Origin: Ceratopteris richardii
Taxonomy: Eukaryota > Streptophyta > Polypodiopsida > Polypodiales > Pteridaceae
Length of the DNA stretch: 64,000 bases
Assembly (NCBI GenBank): GCA_020310875.1
Contig: CM035422.1
Span: 60,110,324 to 60,174,323 of the forward strand
Direction: 5' to 3'
Shown: positions 1 through 11,815 of the stretch, piece by piece
How the letters are laid out: each line of letters opens with the position of its first letter
Numbering within the stretch: position 1 is the stretch's first letter
Made by a program: the position numbers and the translations under genes
The notes under the pieces: generated by a model
The model's input: only the letters and a program-made list of their open reading frames with translations
Told to the model about the DNA's origin: nothing
Databases searched by the model: none

Positions 1-950
1 GTTTGTTGGTGAGCAAAGCTTGAGATTAGATTCATAACGTGGAAAAAGCACTTGAATTGGTTGTTAGAGCATCGATTTATGGCTTGGAGAAGATGAGCAC
101 GTCAAGGTGGGAAGGTGAAAAAAAAATTCTTCAAGTAAGGAATACTTTGGAGACTTGAAGAAGGTCTCTCCCATGGCGTTTTAGTAGCTCCAATTATTGC
201 CAACCCATGTCCACAATACATACTTGCATGATCCTTTCCCCAACTCTTTTTCCTATTTCCTGTCAAGTACTTCTCCAAAATCACAAAAGAGAAAAACTTT
301 GTATACCTCAGGTGGAGATGATCGATTCCTTTAGCACACTTGTAGGTAGTTGATGATGCAAGTATTTATCCCATACTATTTACCATATCGACATGCTTAA
401 CATACCTTCTAGATCTTTGTAGCCTTGAAAATTTCTAGTCCATTGACAATCTCCTTTGATTGCATCAACTTTAGCCGTCACAATTTCGGATGACCAACTC
501 GCTTGTGCCAAATCTCTGTGTCAAAAATAACACTTGCATCGTTTGCAAAAATAGGTGCATTCATTTTAGGAATTTTCACTTTCAAGGTGGACATCCTACC
601 CACTTTGTTCCCTTTGGAAATAAATCTTCCATTTTGTTTGTATTCATCTATGTATAGACAATCATCATTGAAACTATCTTGTAATTTGTGGCCAACCATT
701 TTTCCAATAGAAATTAGGTTTTTGTTGGAACATCTAGTACATCCGCAAGATGTTTACCTCTAAGTCTCCATGGATAGTGCTATTTTTCCTATTTGCTTGA
801 TAGGATATGATGTATCATTAACTATCTCAACAAATCCAAGAATAAGCAAGTTTTGCATTACTAAACCATTATGAATGGATGGTCATGCGATCTAAAGGAC
901 TAGAAAAAACATATGTGACATTACCATTTGATTTTGAGACATTAGCATAC
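1..950 (-). pseudogene. Ty1/copia fragment, pre-integrase region (duplicated segment, copy A)
   Basis: Read on the minus strand, 478-699 encodes a GAG_pre-integrase segment: the Gly-Lys-x-Gly-Arg-Met strand is followed by an IWHKRVGHPKL helix, the usual copia 'WH.RLGH' motif just before the integrase core. The reading continues with breaks to about 950 and resembles the copia relic at 23114-23700 line by line, so the two belong to one subfamily. No LTR, gag, RT or integrase core is present here, and the left side is cut by the window edge. Nearly the same sequence occurs at 31918-32736. Relic of a polyprotein segment; no function expected. Confidence 0.8.
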
Positions 951-1990
951 TAGAAAACTCTGGTGCAGGAAATGAATGCAGCTAAAGGGAATGCGAATTT
1001 AAGCATTTACCTAAATGGTTAAGAACTTTTTCTTACTACTCTGCATTTATAAAACTAATAGGTGCATACTTAATCCTTAAGTAAAGAAGGGAAGACCAAC
1101 ATGGCTAAGCTTTGCCCCTAAATGGATAGTGCTAAAGAAACCCGATAGGCTTAAGCGTAATAGCTTAATGTTTAGGCTTAAGTGTAATCACTTTAGCCTA
1201 TTGGTTTTGCATGTTATAAAACCTGAAAGGTTTCCAAAAACTAACGCGCAAACCTAATACCAAACTAGTAAACTAATGCACCTACAAGGAAAACTAACAT
1301 GCCTAATTGAGAAACTAATGCACCTAAAAAGAATGCACATTTAAGCTAATAGTGTTAAGGACCTAAAGGATTAAGAAAATATCGTTAGGAACTAAAGGTA
1401 AAAGCTAATACCTAAAGGGAATTCACCCGACGTTAAAGCATTTACTGTATGGAGTGAAGCTAATACGTTTACAACACATAAACTAATGCTCCATAAGTAA
1501 ATGTAAACAATAAGCCGTTAGAAAACATTAAGTAAACATAAATATTTAAGTGATAAGCACTAAAATTTAAGCATTTACCATTAAGGACCTAAACGATTAA
1601 ACTAGTACATTTAGGTTTTCAGGTTAGTTTATAGTAATGCTTACAACATAGTAAACGGTTAAGAAAAAATATTTAGGTTCTTGTTTACAATGCTATTTCT
1701 TTACATTTACTAAAGTAAATGCTTCCATTCTCTTTCTGTGGGCTTATGAAAGCATTGCTCAATTGCAGGAGTTAGAAACGAGTCAGAAGTGATGAAAATT
1801 GAGTTAGAAGTGGCGCTGAAGCTAAAGGTAGAATGCTTATGCCTTCAATGTAACTTGGAATTAGACCAATTACAACTTCTATTGTAGTAGAAGATGATAC
1901 TAAGAATCTTACGAACACTAGATTCAATTTAAACAAAGTAGATCTACTACCAAGTATAGAGGATGCATGGGAGCCTTATACCATCCATAC
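951..1990. other. AT-rich DNA without recognisable gene
   Basis: About 1 kb with no usable ORF on either strand. It is rich in loosely repeated words such as CTAATGCACCT and TTAAGCATTTAC, and reads like decayed LTR or leader sequence. It separates the copia fragment from the gypsy RT fragment in copy A, and is absent from copy B at 32.7-36 kb. Confidence 0.5.
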
Positions 1991-1999
1991 ATACGTGGA

Positions 2000-2790
2000 T
2001 CAACTAGATATTTCCAAGATCCATAATCAAGAAAATCCCCAAATAAAAGGAAATTGTCAAAATTATCCCGATTCATTAGCAAAAGACTTATTGACATTAC
2101 CTAATGTATTTGCATGGGACTACAAAGACATGCAATGTTTAGATCCAAGATTGTACCATTAGTAGATTCATCTTAAACTTGATGTTTTCTTTGTAATCCA
2201 ATAATGATACAAAATGAATCCCAAATATGCAAAGTTGGTCAAAGAAGAAGTAGACTATTTATTACAGATTGGAGTATTGCAAATTGAATCCAACTACATG
2301 ACCCATCAACTGTATTTTGATTAGAAGTAGTTATCAAATTGAATTCCTTTCTTGATAATGTCAGTGGATAACCCAGTAAGAATAGTATAATTTGATATTC
2401 CAAAGGCATCATTTGTTAATAATTGGGGGTCTTTGCTTGTACGATCATGTCATTGTTGCTTGCAATAGATTTTCTTGGAGCATTTAACACATTTTATGCA
2501 CACATTTTTATATGATCTCTCTATTTCCAAATCGATTAAACAATTCACATCTTTGTTTCACTTGTTTTCATGAAGTCTTACTTTTGTGAACCTAACAACT
2601 ATATTTGGCATCAAATGTGGAAAGATGTTGGGACATATTATTTCTCAGGAAGGTATTGTTGTAGACTTGGATGAAATTAATGCTTGTACCTCAAAATTTC
2701 AAAGAAGTAGTCCAGTATTTGGCGAAAATTCGTTTGCATGGTATTCATCTCACATACTTAGTAGGGATAACACTCCCACTAGATAAAGTG
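2000..2790 (+). pseudogene. Decayed Ty3/gypsy reverse transcriptase fragment (copy A)
   Basis: Broken translation on the plus strand shows gypsy RT landmarks. At about 2085-2140 there is an 'LPNVFAWDYKDM' stretch, the usual lead-in to gypsy RT. At about 2225-2280 comes 'KEEVDYLLQIGVLQI', the helix before the first RT motif. At 2610-2690 there is 'CGKMLGHIISQEGIVVDLDEI', matching the conserved gypsy 'LGH.IS..GI..D..KI' after the YxDD palm. The palm itself is lost and many stops interrupt the frame. The part from 2405 on is repeated at 36054-36430. Confidence 0.7.
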
Positions 2791-3200
2791 GCTTGTGCAT
2801 AACCAAAATAATGTCACTCGACTCCAAAGTATGATATGGCATTTTGGCGATTGAAGACCATAGAACTAGAACCAACCTTCATGACCTTCAATGTCAAAGC
2901 ATAGAAGTACAAAGTTCAACGTTTAAAGCATAGAAATACGAAGTTCTACCCCCATCATATGAATGAAAAAAAGGGAAGGAAAATAAAAAAGGAGAAGGCA
3001 TCATACTCTCAAGTCCCATAGAATCCTCATATCCACTCATTAACTTTCATTTAGGCATAAGATCCATCTAAATTTGCATAGGATAATTTACGTTCTTTTT
3101 ATTCTGATAATTAAAATGGACAAAAGATCAAAGAACGTGAGATTTAATGTGAACTATCATGTGATCCTTGAGTTGTTTCCATCGAATAATCGCTATGGAT

Positions 3201-3340
3201 GTATCCGTTATTGAATCCACACGAGAACCATGTGAACCGAGATGTACCGTTTATGAAAACTCGGTGTAATGTATCCGTTATTGAATCCACACGAGAACAA
3301 TGTGAACCGAGATGTACCGTTCATGAAAACTCGGTGTATC
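3201..3340. repeat. 70-bp tandem duplication
   Basis: Two adjacent copies with exact 70-bp period (3201-3270 and 3271-3340), each starting GTATCCGTTATTGAATCCAC and differing at only a few bases. Copy B carries a single unit at about 37021-37100, so the duplication happened after the two segments separated. Confidence 0.85.
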
Positions 3341-3721
3341 ATGATAGCCCCAAGACCATATAATCCAACAAGCATATGTCTAACCTTAAAGAAAAACATC
3401 CAACCCCGTCCCAAAAAAAGGAGCCTCATTTAAGCTTATTCACACCTACACTTACGGATGGTCTCTCATTTACCTGTTTACGGAAATAACTACAGCTTCA
3501 AAGAGATGCTGTAAACTTTTGGTAGACTGCTCATTTGCTTTCATTATCGAATGTAAAGACACGCTGCTTTTAACTGCGATTTTCATGCTTTTTGCTTTTC
3601 CTATATGCGTTTCGCACGATGGTTGATCGAATGGCGCGAATTCCGAGCTGTTGCTTTTCACTGCTATGTTCATGCTTTTGGCCTTCTTTTTTATATGCTT
3701 TTCACTAGCCTCACACGCAGG

Positions 3722-3728
3722 TATAAAA
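3722..3728 (+). promoter_or_regulatory. TATA box of the DUF4228 gene
   Basis: A perfect TATAAAA stands 72 bp before the chosen ATG at 3800, a normal distance for a plant gene with a short 5' leader. Base composition also rises in GC from about 3590 on, in contrast with the AT-rich repeats upstream. Confidence 0.55.
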
Positions 3729-3799
3729 CGGGTTGCCTTGGTCTCTATCGTACTATTCCTGCGACTTGCCTCGATTTCATAGGAGGGTTGAAGAGCGCT

Positions 3800-4453
3800 A
3801 TGGGTAACCAGTTCTGCCGTGTCTCTGTTGTATTTCAAGGCGAGGTCGAACACCGCGACTCTGTTGTATCAGAAGTCGATGGCAGTGAACACGACCATGA
3901 ACATGTATTAAGCGGAGATCAGATTATCTCTAATTCTACAACCACAGGTAGGAAGATCAGGGTCATTGCTGCCCAATCCAGCGAATTGTTTGATCTGGCC
4001 GTCGTCCCTTCGCACGACAGGATCACGGTGAGAGATGTTCTTCTGAGATTCCCTTCAGGTCATTTTCTCACATCCTTCGATGCCGAAGCGAAAAAGGAAC
4101 TGAATGAGAAGCTTGCGTCTCCTCTCAATGGAGACACAGATGTGTTGACAGCCCCGAATACCTACGTATTGTTTCCCACTTCCCGCCTTTACACGCGAGT
4201 AATCGGTGGGGAGTACACACACTTTGCTCACCTTATCGAAATGCATGAACTGCATGCCCTCCGACAGGCTGAGCTTGAAAAAGAGGAAGAAGGTGGTGTA
4301 GCAGCGTCTCGAGCTTTAGGATGTCGAATTTTAGAACGCTCGAAAGCAAAGCCTTATTGTAACCTGGACCTGGCTGAGCTTGAGAAAGAGGAAGAAGGGT
4401 TGCTGAACTTGAGAAAGAGGAAGAAGGTGGTGTACCAGCATCTCGAGCTTTAG
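3800..4453 (+). CDS. DUF4228 (PADRE) domain protein
   Basis: Predicted protein of 217 residues. The frame is open from 3605, but I choose the ATG at 3800: it follows a TATA box by 72 bp and gives the MGN start typical of this family (Gly2 is a possible N-myristoylation site, with Cys6 near it). Residues about 51-132 follow the DUF4228 pattern: a 'GRKIRVIAA' first strand, then 'ITVRDVLLRFPSGHFL' (family: 'VaelL..yPghfv'), then 'YVLFPTSRLY' (family: 'lYfLlP...l'). The family is plant-specific, single-exon in many members and often stress- or pathogen-responsive; biochemical role unknown. The last 60 residues are odd: AELEKEEEG repeats encoded by a 72-bp minisatellite, ending in a frameshifted unit. 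The domain itself looks intact. It is the only likely cellular gene in the window; expression is unproven and a retrogene or fragment is possible. Confidence 0.72.
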   Translation: MGNQFCRVSVVFQGEVEHRDSVVSEVDGSEHDHEHVLSGDQIISNSTTTGRKIRVIAAQSSELFDLAVVPSHDRITVRDVLLRFPSGHFLTSFDAEAKKELNEKLASPLNGDTDVLTAPNTYVLFPTSRLYTRVIGGEYTHFAHLIEMHELHALRQAELEKEEEGGVAASRALGCRILERSKAKPYCNLDLAELEKEEEGLLNLRKRKKVVYQHLEL

Positions 4454-4600
4454 GGTGTCGAAGAAATGGACCTTGCTGAGCTTGAAAAAGAGGAAGAAGG
4501 TGTTGTACTAGCATGTCGAGATTTAGGATGTCGAATAAATGACCTGGCTGAGCTTTAGAAAGAGGAAGAAGATCATTTATTGTCTTCTCCCCCTCAAGTA
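4268..4600 (+). repeat. 72-bp minisatellite at the 3' end of the DUF4228 gene
   Basis: Five units beginning GCTGAGCTTGA(A/G)AAAGAGGA lie at 4268, 4373, 4402, 4475 and 4547. Spacings are 105, 29, 73 and 72 bp, so the basic unit is 72-73 bp (24 codons, about LAELEKEEEGGVPASRALGCRRND). The 29-bp step puts unit 3 out of the gene frame; the 73-bp step restores it. The stop at 4451 arises inside the shifted unit 3, and units 4-5 lie in frame beyond it. Copy-number change would therefore alter the protein's tail. Confidence 0.8.
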
Positions 4601-5074
4601 GGGAAAACAACTTGGACAATATCCGTTTGAAGTATTTTGTCGTTCAATTGATTTGTATTATTATGTTTCATTGGAGCTGTATATTTGAGATACTTTACTA
4701 TCTACGGATTGAATATCTTTTTGTGTCTTAGACTGTTCGTTTTACTTACTAGCATGGGTTACAGATGAATTTTATATGTCATAAGACATCATGAGTCTTT
4801 TTATTTACGCAAATCTGAAGCTAAAGAACACAGAAATTTAAAGTCATTATGTGTTTTTAATACGCCTCGCATTGGAAAGAGTATGTGGGTTTGGGTATTC
4901 AAAACGTTGTTCTTCAAGTGTTATGGAGCTATAACGAGCTATAATCGTTTATACATGGAAACTTCAAAACCGTGAATGGCACCACATGTAGGAACAAATT
5001 TCTATCTCAGTTGTTTTCAAGAATATATAGAATGCATGCTGCACCTATTGTTCTATAATGAACATAGAATCCTT
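4601..5074. other. Gene 3' flank, no second gene seen
   Basis: AT-rich flank after the DUF4228 gene, with TTTGTATTATTATG-type stretches that could serve in 3' end formation, but no clear AATAAA signal in the expected place. No ORF of interest before the copia-derived sequence begins near 5075. Confidence 0.4.
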
Positions 5075-6330
5075 AGGAGATAATTAGATCTGAGTGTTGA
5101 GTAGAACTTCCTTATTATTTTCTATTCATTTTTTATTATCTTTGTCTTATTAAAAATCTACTATTTTCTTTTAAGGCTCAGCTCTAAAATCTTTGTAGTC
5201 TGAAAGAAATTGATCTAGGAGTGAACTTTGGTATTTGTGTGCATGCCTTGTGAAGCCAACAAATAATCTCTGTTGGATGCATTCATTTTGAGAGTAGAAG
5301 TAAGGTTTTAGGGTGAAAGAAGCTGCATTAGGAAGTAGCTATGGAATTTTTTATGTTGGAAAAAGCTCTAGAGTTCAATCCTCAAGAGTTCAGAGAATCA
5401 TAAATTTGAGTAAACAAAGGTATTTCTTAGTATACCATTGATGCCATCTATGCTTCAAGGCTGCATCCAAAAGGTGACAATTATCCTCTCAATGGTATCA
5501 AAGATTTTCTAAATAAAACACATTCAATGAGGACTAGAAGGATCTATTGTAGCACATGGATGAAGGAAAGCTACTTGTAAATCTACTGCTGAAGAAGAAG
5601 AGCATCTAATCCATTTTTTTGGTATTTGTGAAGTAAAAAGGAGTACATCATGGCAGAGTATAGTAAAAATTTAAAAATTAGGCAAAATCAAGCATAAGCC
5701 ATGGAGTTTTATATTTTCTAGCTTCCTTATGGGAAAAGGCTTAGGTGCACTTACTAGTGGCACATATGCTAGACCTAGACTTGATGAGAATCCAAATCTT
5801 GATTAGTATAGAAACCTCAGAGAGTCGGATGAAAGAGATAAAAGAGTTACCCTCATCTTACCTTTACACATTGGCAATGCAATGATACACGCCATGAAGG
5901 TATGGGTAACCCTAGAGAGACTTTACCCCACTTCAACCAAAGTGAGGAAGATTCAATTGAAGAATCAACTTACTAAATTTAGGAAAACACCTTGTAGAAA
6001 TAGAAATGATTATACTTTGGAGGTCAAAGAAGGGTGTGATGCATTGGGATCCATAGGTTGTCACATAGGTGATTTTGACCTAGTTGCATACACCTTGAAT
6101 GGGCTAAGGGATGATGGGAAGTGGAAGGCCTTTACAACCTCTATATATGTGAGAGATACTCTTCCTGTCTTAGACCAATTTTTGGCCTTGATGGTCACTA
6201 AGCAGATGAACATTGGAGGCTCAATGGTGAGGCTCAATGATCACCACCAGCCATGTACTATTTCTTCTAGTCATTTTGTAAAACTTATTAATTCCCATGA
6301 TTTTGTGATAAAGTCATGGACATAAATTAC
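5075..6330 (+). pseudogene. Ty1/copia gag relic, tandem copy 1
   Basis: Leader-like DNA (5075-5645) is followed by a decayed gag start near 5650 and then an open stretch of 147 codons (5882-6325). That stretch matches the copia gag family (UBN2/Retrotran_gag_2): 'VWVTLERLYPTSTKVRKIQLKNQL', then 'TLEVKEGCDALGSIGCHIGD', then 'YTLNGLRDDGKWKAF'. In frame, the protein's early part is broken by TAG/TAA. The similarity to copy 2 (7555-8760) begins in the leader and ends near 6230 inside the gag, after 'NIGGSMV'. Protease, integrase and RT are missing. Confidence 0.75.
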
Positions 6331-7554
6331 TCCTATAACAAAAGAAGTGGACCTATGAACAAATGATGAACAGAGAGAAAATGCAAGAGAAAGCGGTGAT
6401 CATAATGGCTTTAAATCTGCTCAAAAGGTGAGGGTATATCTTTGTCATTGGTGATGACAAATTCTAAACCATAGAAAATAAAAAATGGTTTCAGATATCA
6501 TCCACGTTGTGTTGGAAAAAGAACCTTTGCGATGAAAAATAGATTAAAAGAGTTTAGGTAACTATATGCGAGAAGAGCAAAGAGCTCTTGCTAGAATGCA
6601 AAGACATACAAAAATAAGGTACATGTAAAAGCGAAAGCAAGAATAAGCTTCTAGATCTAGTTCCATTTACCGATTAGGAGAATGCACGTGAATAATTTTA
6701 TACATAATTGCAAAAAAAAATCAATATAAAAAGAATATTACATAAGAGAATGTAAGACCAAAGAAATGATAGGGATGAGATGGTAGAACCACATTCTAAG
6801 AGGTAGGATTAGGAAATAATCCTCAACCATGGCTTTTGGAGCAATTGGTTAGCCCATGATACTCCTAGTGAGTAGTTCATGATCTCAATTCCCCTTGGAT
6901 ACAGTGATTGGTAATAGAGCTTAGGAAGCAGGTTTAGAAAAGCTCGATAGATTGTGCAAGGATCATGGGAACCCAATGGCCTCTAAAAAAGATGCTAAGG
7001 CACTTTCTATCTAAGAGGGTACGAAAATAGTGCCCAACCCTCTCATAAACTATGCCAACAAAGATTAGAGTATAACTTCCAATCCGTAGGTTTGATTTAG
7101 ATGTGTAAGGTATTGTTGGAAAGATCCAAGAAGCGATTTTCCTATGCAAGCCCTAGAGTGAGGGTCCTATTGAATTTCAACCTTCAACCTGAAGAGCTTA
7201 TGGACACCTTGGATATATGTGACTTGGAGCAATGAGAAGAAAAGGATTCAATTAAGTGACCTCATGTTTGAATTTGAATTAGAAAACTCCCTCGTAACAC
7301 TCAAAGACCACCTATCACACTTAGGTGTGATAAAGCCTACAGTTCAGGAAAGGGTTCCCTATCATTTGCGGAATCTTTTCAAACCCATATATACATACAA
7401 TGTACTTCGATTTTGTATGATCTTGCATATGTGAGGTCTCATAGAATCTGAATTACCTAGTAGACTCCTTGTTTAGAAAGCTGCCTACTTGCTTCATGAG
7501 TTTCTTTAGACTTTGAGTTGCCATATCTACCTCATAGAGTTTTGTGTGTAGGAG
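6331..7554. other. Unassigned sequence between the two copia gag copies
   Basis: No family recognised. The longest open stretch, 7219-7434 on the plus strand, has ordinary composition but no motif I can name. Possibly decayed transposon DNA carried between two gag copies. Confidence 0.4.
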
Positions 7555-9420
7555 ATAGTTAGATCTGATTGTTGAGTAAAACTTCCTTATTATTTTTTAT
7601 TCATTTTTTATAATGTTTGTCTTTTTAAAAATCTATTATTTTCTTTTAAAGCTCTTGTCTAAGATCTTTGTAGTATGAGAGAAATTGATCCAGAAGTGAA
7701 CTTTGGTATTTTTGTGCATGCCTTGTGAAGCCAAAAAATAATCTGTCTTGGATGCATTGGTTCTAAGAGTAGAAGCAAGGTGTTAGGGTGAAAGAAGCTG
7801 CATTAAGAAGTACTTATAACATTTTTTATCTTGGAAAAAGCTCTAGAGTTCAGTCCTCAAGAGTTTAGAGAATCATAAATTTGAGTAAATAGAGGTATCT
7901 CTTAATATACCATTGATGCCATCTATGCTTCAAGGCTGCATCCAAAAGGTGGCAATTATCCTCTCAATCGTATCAAAGATTTTCTAAATACAACACATTC
8001 AAAGAGGACTAGAAGGATCTATTGAAGGACATGGATGAAGGAAAGCTACTTATTCAATTTTAAAAGCACAAAATAAACTCATGAAAATTCTACTAGTGAA
8101 GAAGAAGAGCATTTACTCCATCTTTTTTGGTATTTATGAAGTAAAAAGGAGTACATCATGGTAGAATATACCAATCAAATTTCAAAATTAGACAAAATCA
8201 ATTATAAGGCATGGAGATTTATATTTTCTAGCTTCCTTATAAGGAAAGGCTTAGGTGCGCTTAGTAGTTGCACATATGCTAGACCTAGACTGGGTGAGAA
8301 TCCAACTCTTGATTAGTATAGAAACTTTAGAGAGTGGAATGAGAGAGATAAAAGAGTTACCTTCCTCTTATCTCTACACATTGGCAATGCAATGATACGC
8401 CATATATAAGATGTAGATACTTCCATGAAGGTATGGGAAACCCTAGAGAGACTTTACCCCACTTCAACCAAAGTGAGGAAGATTCGATCGAAGAATCAAC
8501 TTACTAAATTGAGGAAAACACCTTGTTTAAATATAAACGATTATATTTTGAAGGTAAAATAAGAGAGTGATGCATTGGGATCCATAGGTTGTCACATAGC
8601 TGATGTTGACCTAGTTGGATATACGTTGAATGGGCTAAGGGATGATGGGAAGTGGAAGGCCTTTACAACCTCTATATATGTGAGAGATACTCTTCCCTTC
8701 GTAGACCAATTTTTGGCCTTGATGGTCATTGAGAAGAAGAACATTGGAGGCTCAATGGTAAAGGGAAATGAACTTCACACATTCTATGCAGGTACAGGTA
8801 GAGGTGGAGAAACAAGTCAAGGTACAGGAAGATGAATACAAAGGAGAGGTTCAAATGGATATAATGATCAAGACCAAGGAAGTGATTTCTCCTCATCAAT
8901 AGGAAGAGGCAAGTTTAGAGAAAGAGGAGGAAGGTGTATAAAATAGAGACAACAACAAGAACAACTCAAAAGGTTGCTTCATATGTGGCACATGGCCACT
9001 ATGCAAGGGAATATGTAAGTATGCATATACTTTAAATGAGAATGAAAGTATGCTACTTTTGATGCAGATGAGTTACTGCAACATAGAAGGATCAAGAACA
9101 TGGTACATTGATAGTGGATGTAGTAATCACATGAGCTGCAACGACAATTTCTTTTCAAACATGATGGTGCCATCAACCAAAGGGGATTTAGAGAAAAGTG
9201 ATGATACCCCTCATGCTATTACACACATAGGATGAATCTCACAAAGCTGAATGCTTGAAGGATTTTCTTCATGTTCCTAGAATCATAATGATTGTTTCTG
9301 TGCGTCAAAATGTTGAGAGAGGATTACAAGTTGGATTCAATTAGAATGGATGCTTTGTGGAAAACCCTAAGGAAGGGTACACAATGATAGATCTTCTCGA
9401 ATGTCAAAGATAATTGGATT
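7555..9420 (+). pseudogene. Ty1/copia gag-protease relic, tandem copy 2
   Basis: The leader from 7555 mirrors that of copy 1. Gag starts near 8158 with 'MVEYTNQISKLDKINYKAW', the usual copia 'L.g.Ny..W' opening, and reaches the 'LNGLRDDGKWKAF' helix at 8620-8680. A Gly/Arg-rich RGG-like tail (8790-8940) leads to a degenerate CCHC knuckle (8965-9015). The protease follows: 'TWYIDSGCSNHM' at 9095-9135 with the DSG active site. The reading fades in the pre-integrase region near 9400. Several stops (for example 8313, 8562 and the TGA ending the RGG stretch) make it non-functional. This copy extends further 3' than copy 1 and is then replaced by LINE sequence. Confidence 0.78.
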
Positions 9421-9439
9421 ACATGTCATCTTTGTTAAT

Positions 9440-11800
9440 GGATCAATGAAGATGAAAAAGGCTTCATTAATCGCCAATCCATCGTGGAGGCCATTACAGA
9501 CATGTGGGAAGTCCTAGAATTTGTTGAATCATCCCATGATGCTCTTTTTGTCGAGATTGAATTTCACAAGGTCTACGATACCTTAGCATGGGACTTCATT
9601 CTACAATCCTTGAAGGATGTGTGACACGTGCCCAGATTCATCACGATCATCTCAATGCTTTTAGAAAACACCTTGAGACATGTTAACATAAACGACTAAC
9701 TCTTGCATGCAATTAGATTAGAAATCTCTATTAGAAAGGGCTTTTCCCTAGACCCACTCTTACTTTCTATTGCCATGGATGGCCTTAGCTTCCTGTTTAA
9801 ACATCAATATTAGTTTGGGAAGATCTAGGGACTGTTTCTTCCCCATAGCCAACAATTGATGTTATTAAGGCTCTTTGTAGATGACACAAACAATTTTGTG
9901 CGAAGTGATAAAACTAGAATTTTGACCTTCTAGCAATTTGTTAACATCTTCTATATTGCATCTGGTTCTAGAATTAACTACTCTAAGACAAATTTGAAGA
10001 CCATCATGGGTCGATGATGCAATTCTTGACCAATCCAAATTGTTCAGTGCTCCCTGGCGCGCAAATCTCTATCTTGTTTGGAATATTGATGGGTTTTGAA
10101 GTTTCCATAAGGTAGAGATGGAATTGGCTTCTCACTAACTTTTGACATAAATGTCCCTATTGGAAATGAATGTAGCTCAACCTAGTAGGGCTTGCTATGG
10201 TGATTCACACCTTTTTGCTTTCATCTATGATTAACTTTCTAGCATGCTAGAGGCAAAAAGGCAAAGAGTTAGAAAAATTGGAATGATCCTATAGAATTTC
10301 TTTTGGATCGGGGATACCAATAGTATAGATATGTACAAGGTCAAATGGGATATATGTACAAACCAAGGAGGTAGCGGTGATTTGTGCATTTTGTACATTG
10401 TAGGGATGGCTGATAAAATGGCCTCGAAATGAATGATCAAAGCATGGTGCAACTAGGAAGCAGTATGGGCTATCATGATTATCATAAGAAAAATCTTCTC
10501 TTACCTCAATGGGCCTCCCTGGATGGAAGAATATCAAGCTTCTTACTCTTATATTTTCCCCTATTTCCGTAAGTCCTAGAGGATAAGACTTCATTTCCTC
10601 TTTGTGGAAAATTTGAAATAGAATGAAGGCGTACATCAAGGTGAATTTGGACTTGATATGGCTAAACTATATCAAATAGAATGAATCTATATAGTTTTCG
10701 AGAAGGTGAATCCAAAAAATTACCTCCGTAGAACACCAAAGGACAAAACGAATATGTACTTAAGCATTTTGTGTTTGGAAACATCTCTTGAATTGAGAAG
10801 GAAAAAGTTTGATTAGGTTTGAGCATTCTTACGCGACAACTAGAATTGACCATTAGGAGTGGTGCTATTTGAGGCATCAAATTAGCTCCTAGGAGATCTC
10901 CAATTTGCACCTCCTATTTCTTAATGATCTCCCATGTATCCAAGGGCTCTAATGGATTATTGATCACAAATTGGATAAAGCAACAAATTTTACGAAGCGG
11001 GCGGCCTAGCATAGAAATCTCAACAAGAGATGGTGCCTTGGTTGGTCCAATATGAGATGGAAGTTTAAGTTTATGGACCTATGGCACCCCCTCATTTAGA
11101 ATAAAAAGTTGATTCTTATGTGGTAAATTCTCCACTCAAGAATATGGACCAATGCCAAAGCTCATAAAATTTGTCGGGGGCCCCATTAGTGTAAGTGTTG
11201 CTCTATGGATAAAGAAGACATTGGCCTCCTCTTCTTCTCTTTTCCCAAGAGCCTCCCAAGTTGGCAAGATCATTCTAGGGTTTTGAAGCCAAAAATTCAT
11301 GTCAATATGAAACAAGCAATGCTAGGTCAAGTGATTGTTTGCTCTGCTTCCTTGTGGATCATCATCACAGGGGAAGCTTTGTGGAAGATATAAAAAGAAA
11401 GATGTGTCGCCAATTTCATGAAGCTCCAAAGGAATTGTTGATTGTTAAGTCCTCCATCATGCTTGGGAGAAGAATACATAATTGTAAGAAATTCCCTCTC
11501 GTTAGACACTATAGGATCTTCATCTTGGAAACTAACAAGCTTAAAAGTAAATGGATGGCCCATGAGGGGATGAAAACATCGTTCAACTTCTCAATAACTT
11601 AATTTGAACTCATGTTCTTCGCCATGCATGTTGGTATTAGGCTTTGTCACTACTATTCTTGTTCAATTCCTTCCCCTCTTTTGTGGGATACAGGGATCCC
11701 ATGGGAGCTTCTATCACTATATTATTGAGTTCTTTTATTACTTAAAGCATGGGAGATAAGGCCTTGGCTAAACTTTGTTTTTGAAAAAAAAGCTTATCCA
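9440..11800 (+). pseudogene. Decayed non-LTR retrotransposon (LINE), RT and C-terminal zinc region
   Basis: The plus-strand translation, with stops, follows plant LINE ORF2. It begins 'FINRQSIVEAITDMW', then 'FVEIEFHKVYDTLAWDFI' (family 'D..KAYD...W.fl'), then 'ISIRKGFSLDPLLLSIAMDGLSFLF' (family 'G..QGdPlSP.LF....e.l'), then 'LFVDDTNNF' at about 9870-9890 (palm FxDD). Further on, 'FFWIGDTN...KVKWDICTNQGGSGDLCI' (10300-10390) matches 'F.W.G......v.W..vc.pk..GGLGi'. A zf-RVT-like block lies at 11100-11270. A (A/T)-rich tail near 11780-11815 may mark the 3' end. The 5' part (ORF1, endonuclease) is absent, as in 5'-truncated copies. Confidence 0.75.
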
Positions 11801-11815
11801 ACAAAAAAAGGGGCA

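Larger units (their letters stand above)
1..3620. repeat. Segmental duplication, copy A
   Basis: 1 to about 840 matches 31918-32736, and 2405-3620 matches 36054-37625, in the same order and orientation. Anchors include the shared run ending GATGTATCATT at the left block's right edge and CATTTGTTAATA at the right block's left edge. The blocks are separated by different DNA in the two copies (copia end plus AT-rich plus gypsy RT here; a truncated copia there). Left limit unknown because it reaches the window edge. Confidence 0.85.

Noticed and set aside
3605-3799. N-terminal extension of the DUF4228 protein from the ATG at 3605
   Set aside because: The TATA box at 3722 lies inside this stretch, and the MGN start at 3800 suits the family.
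3470-3853. Antisense ORF of 127 aa over the gene start
   Set aside because: Overlaps promoter and start of the DUF4228 gene and has no recognisable domain.
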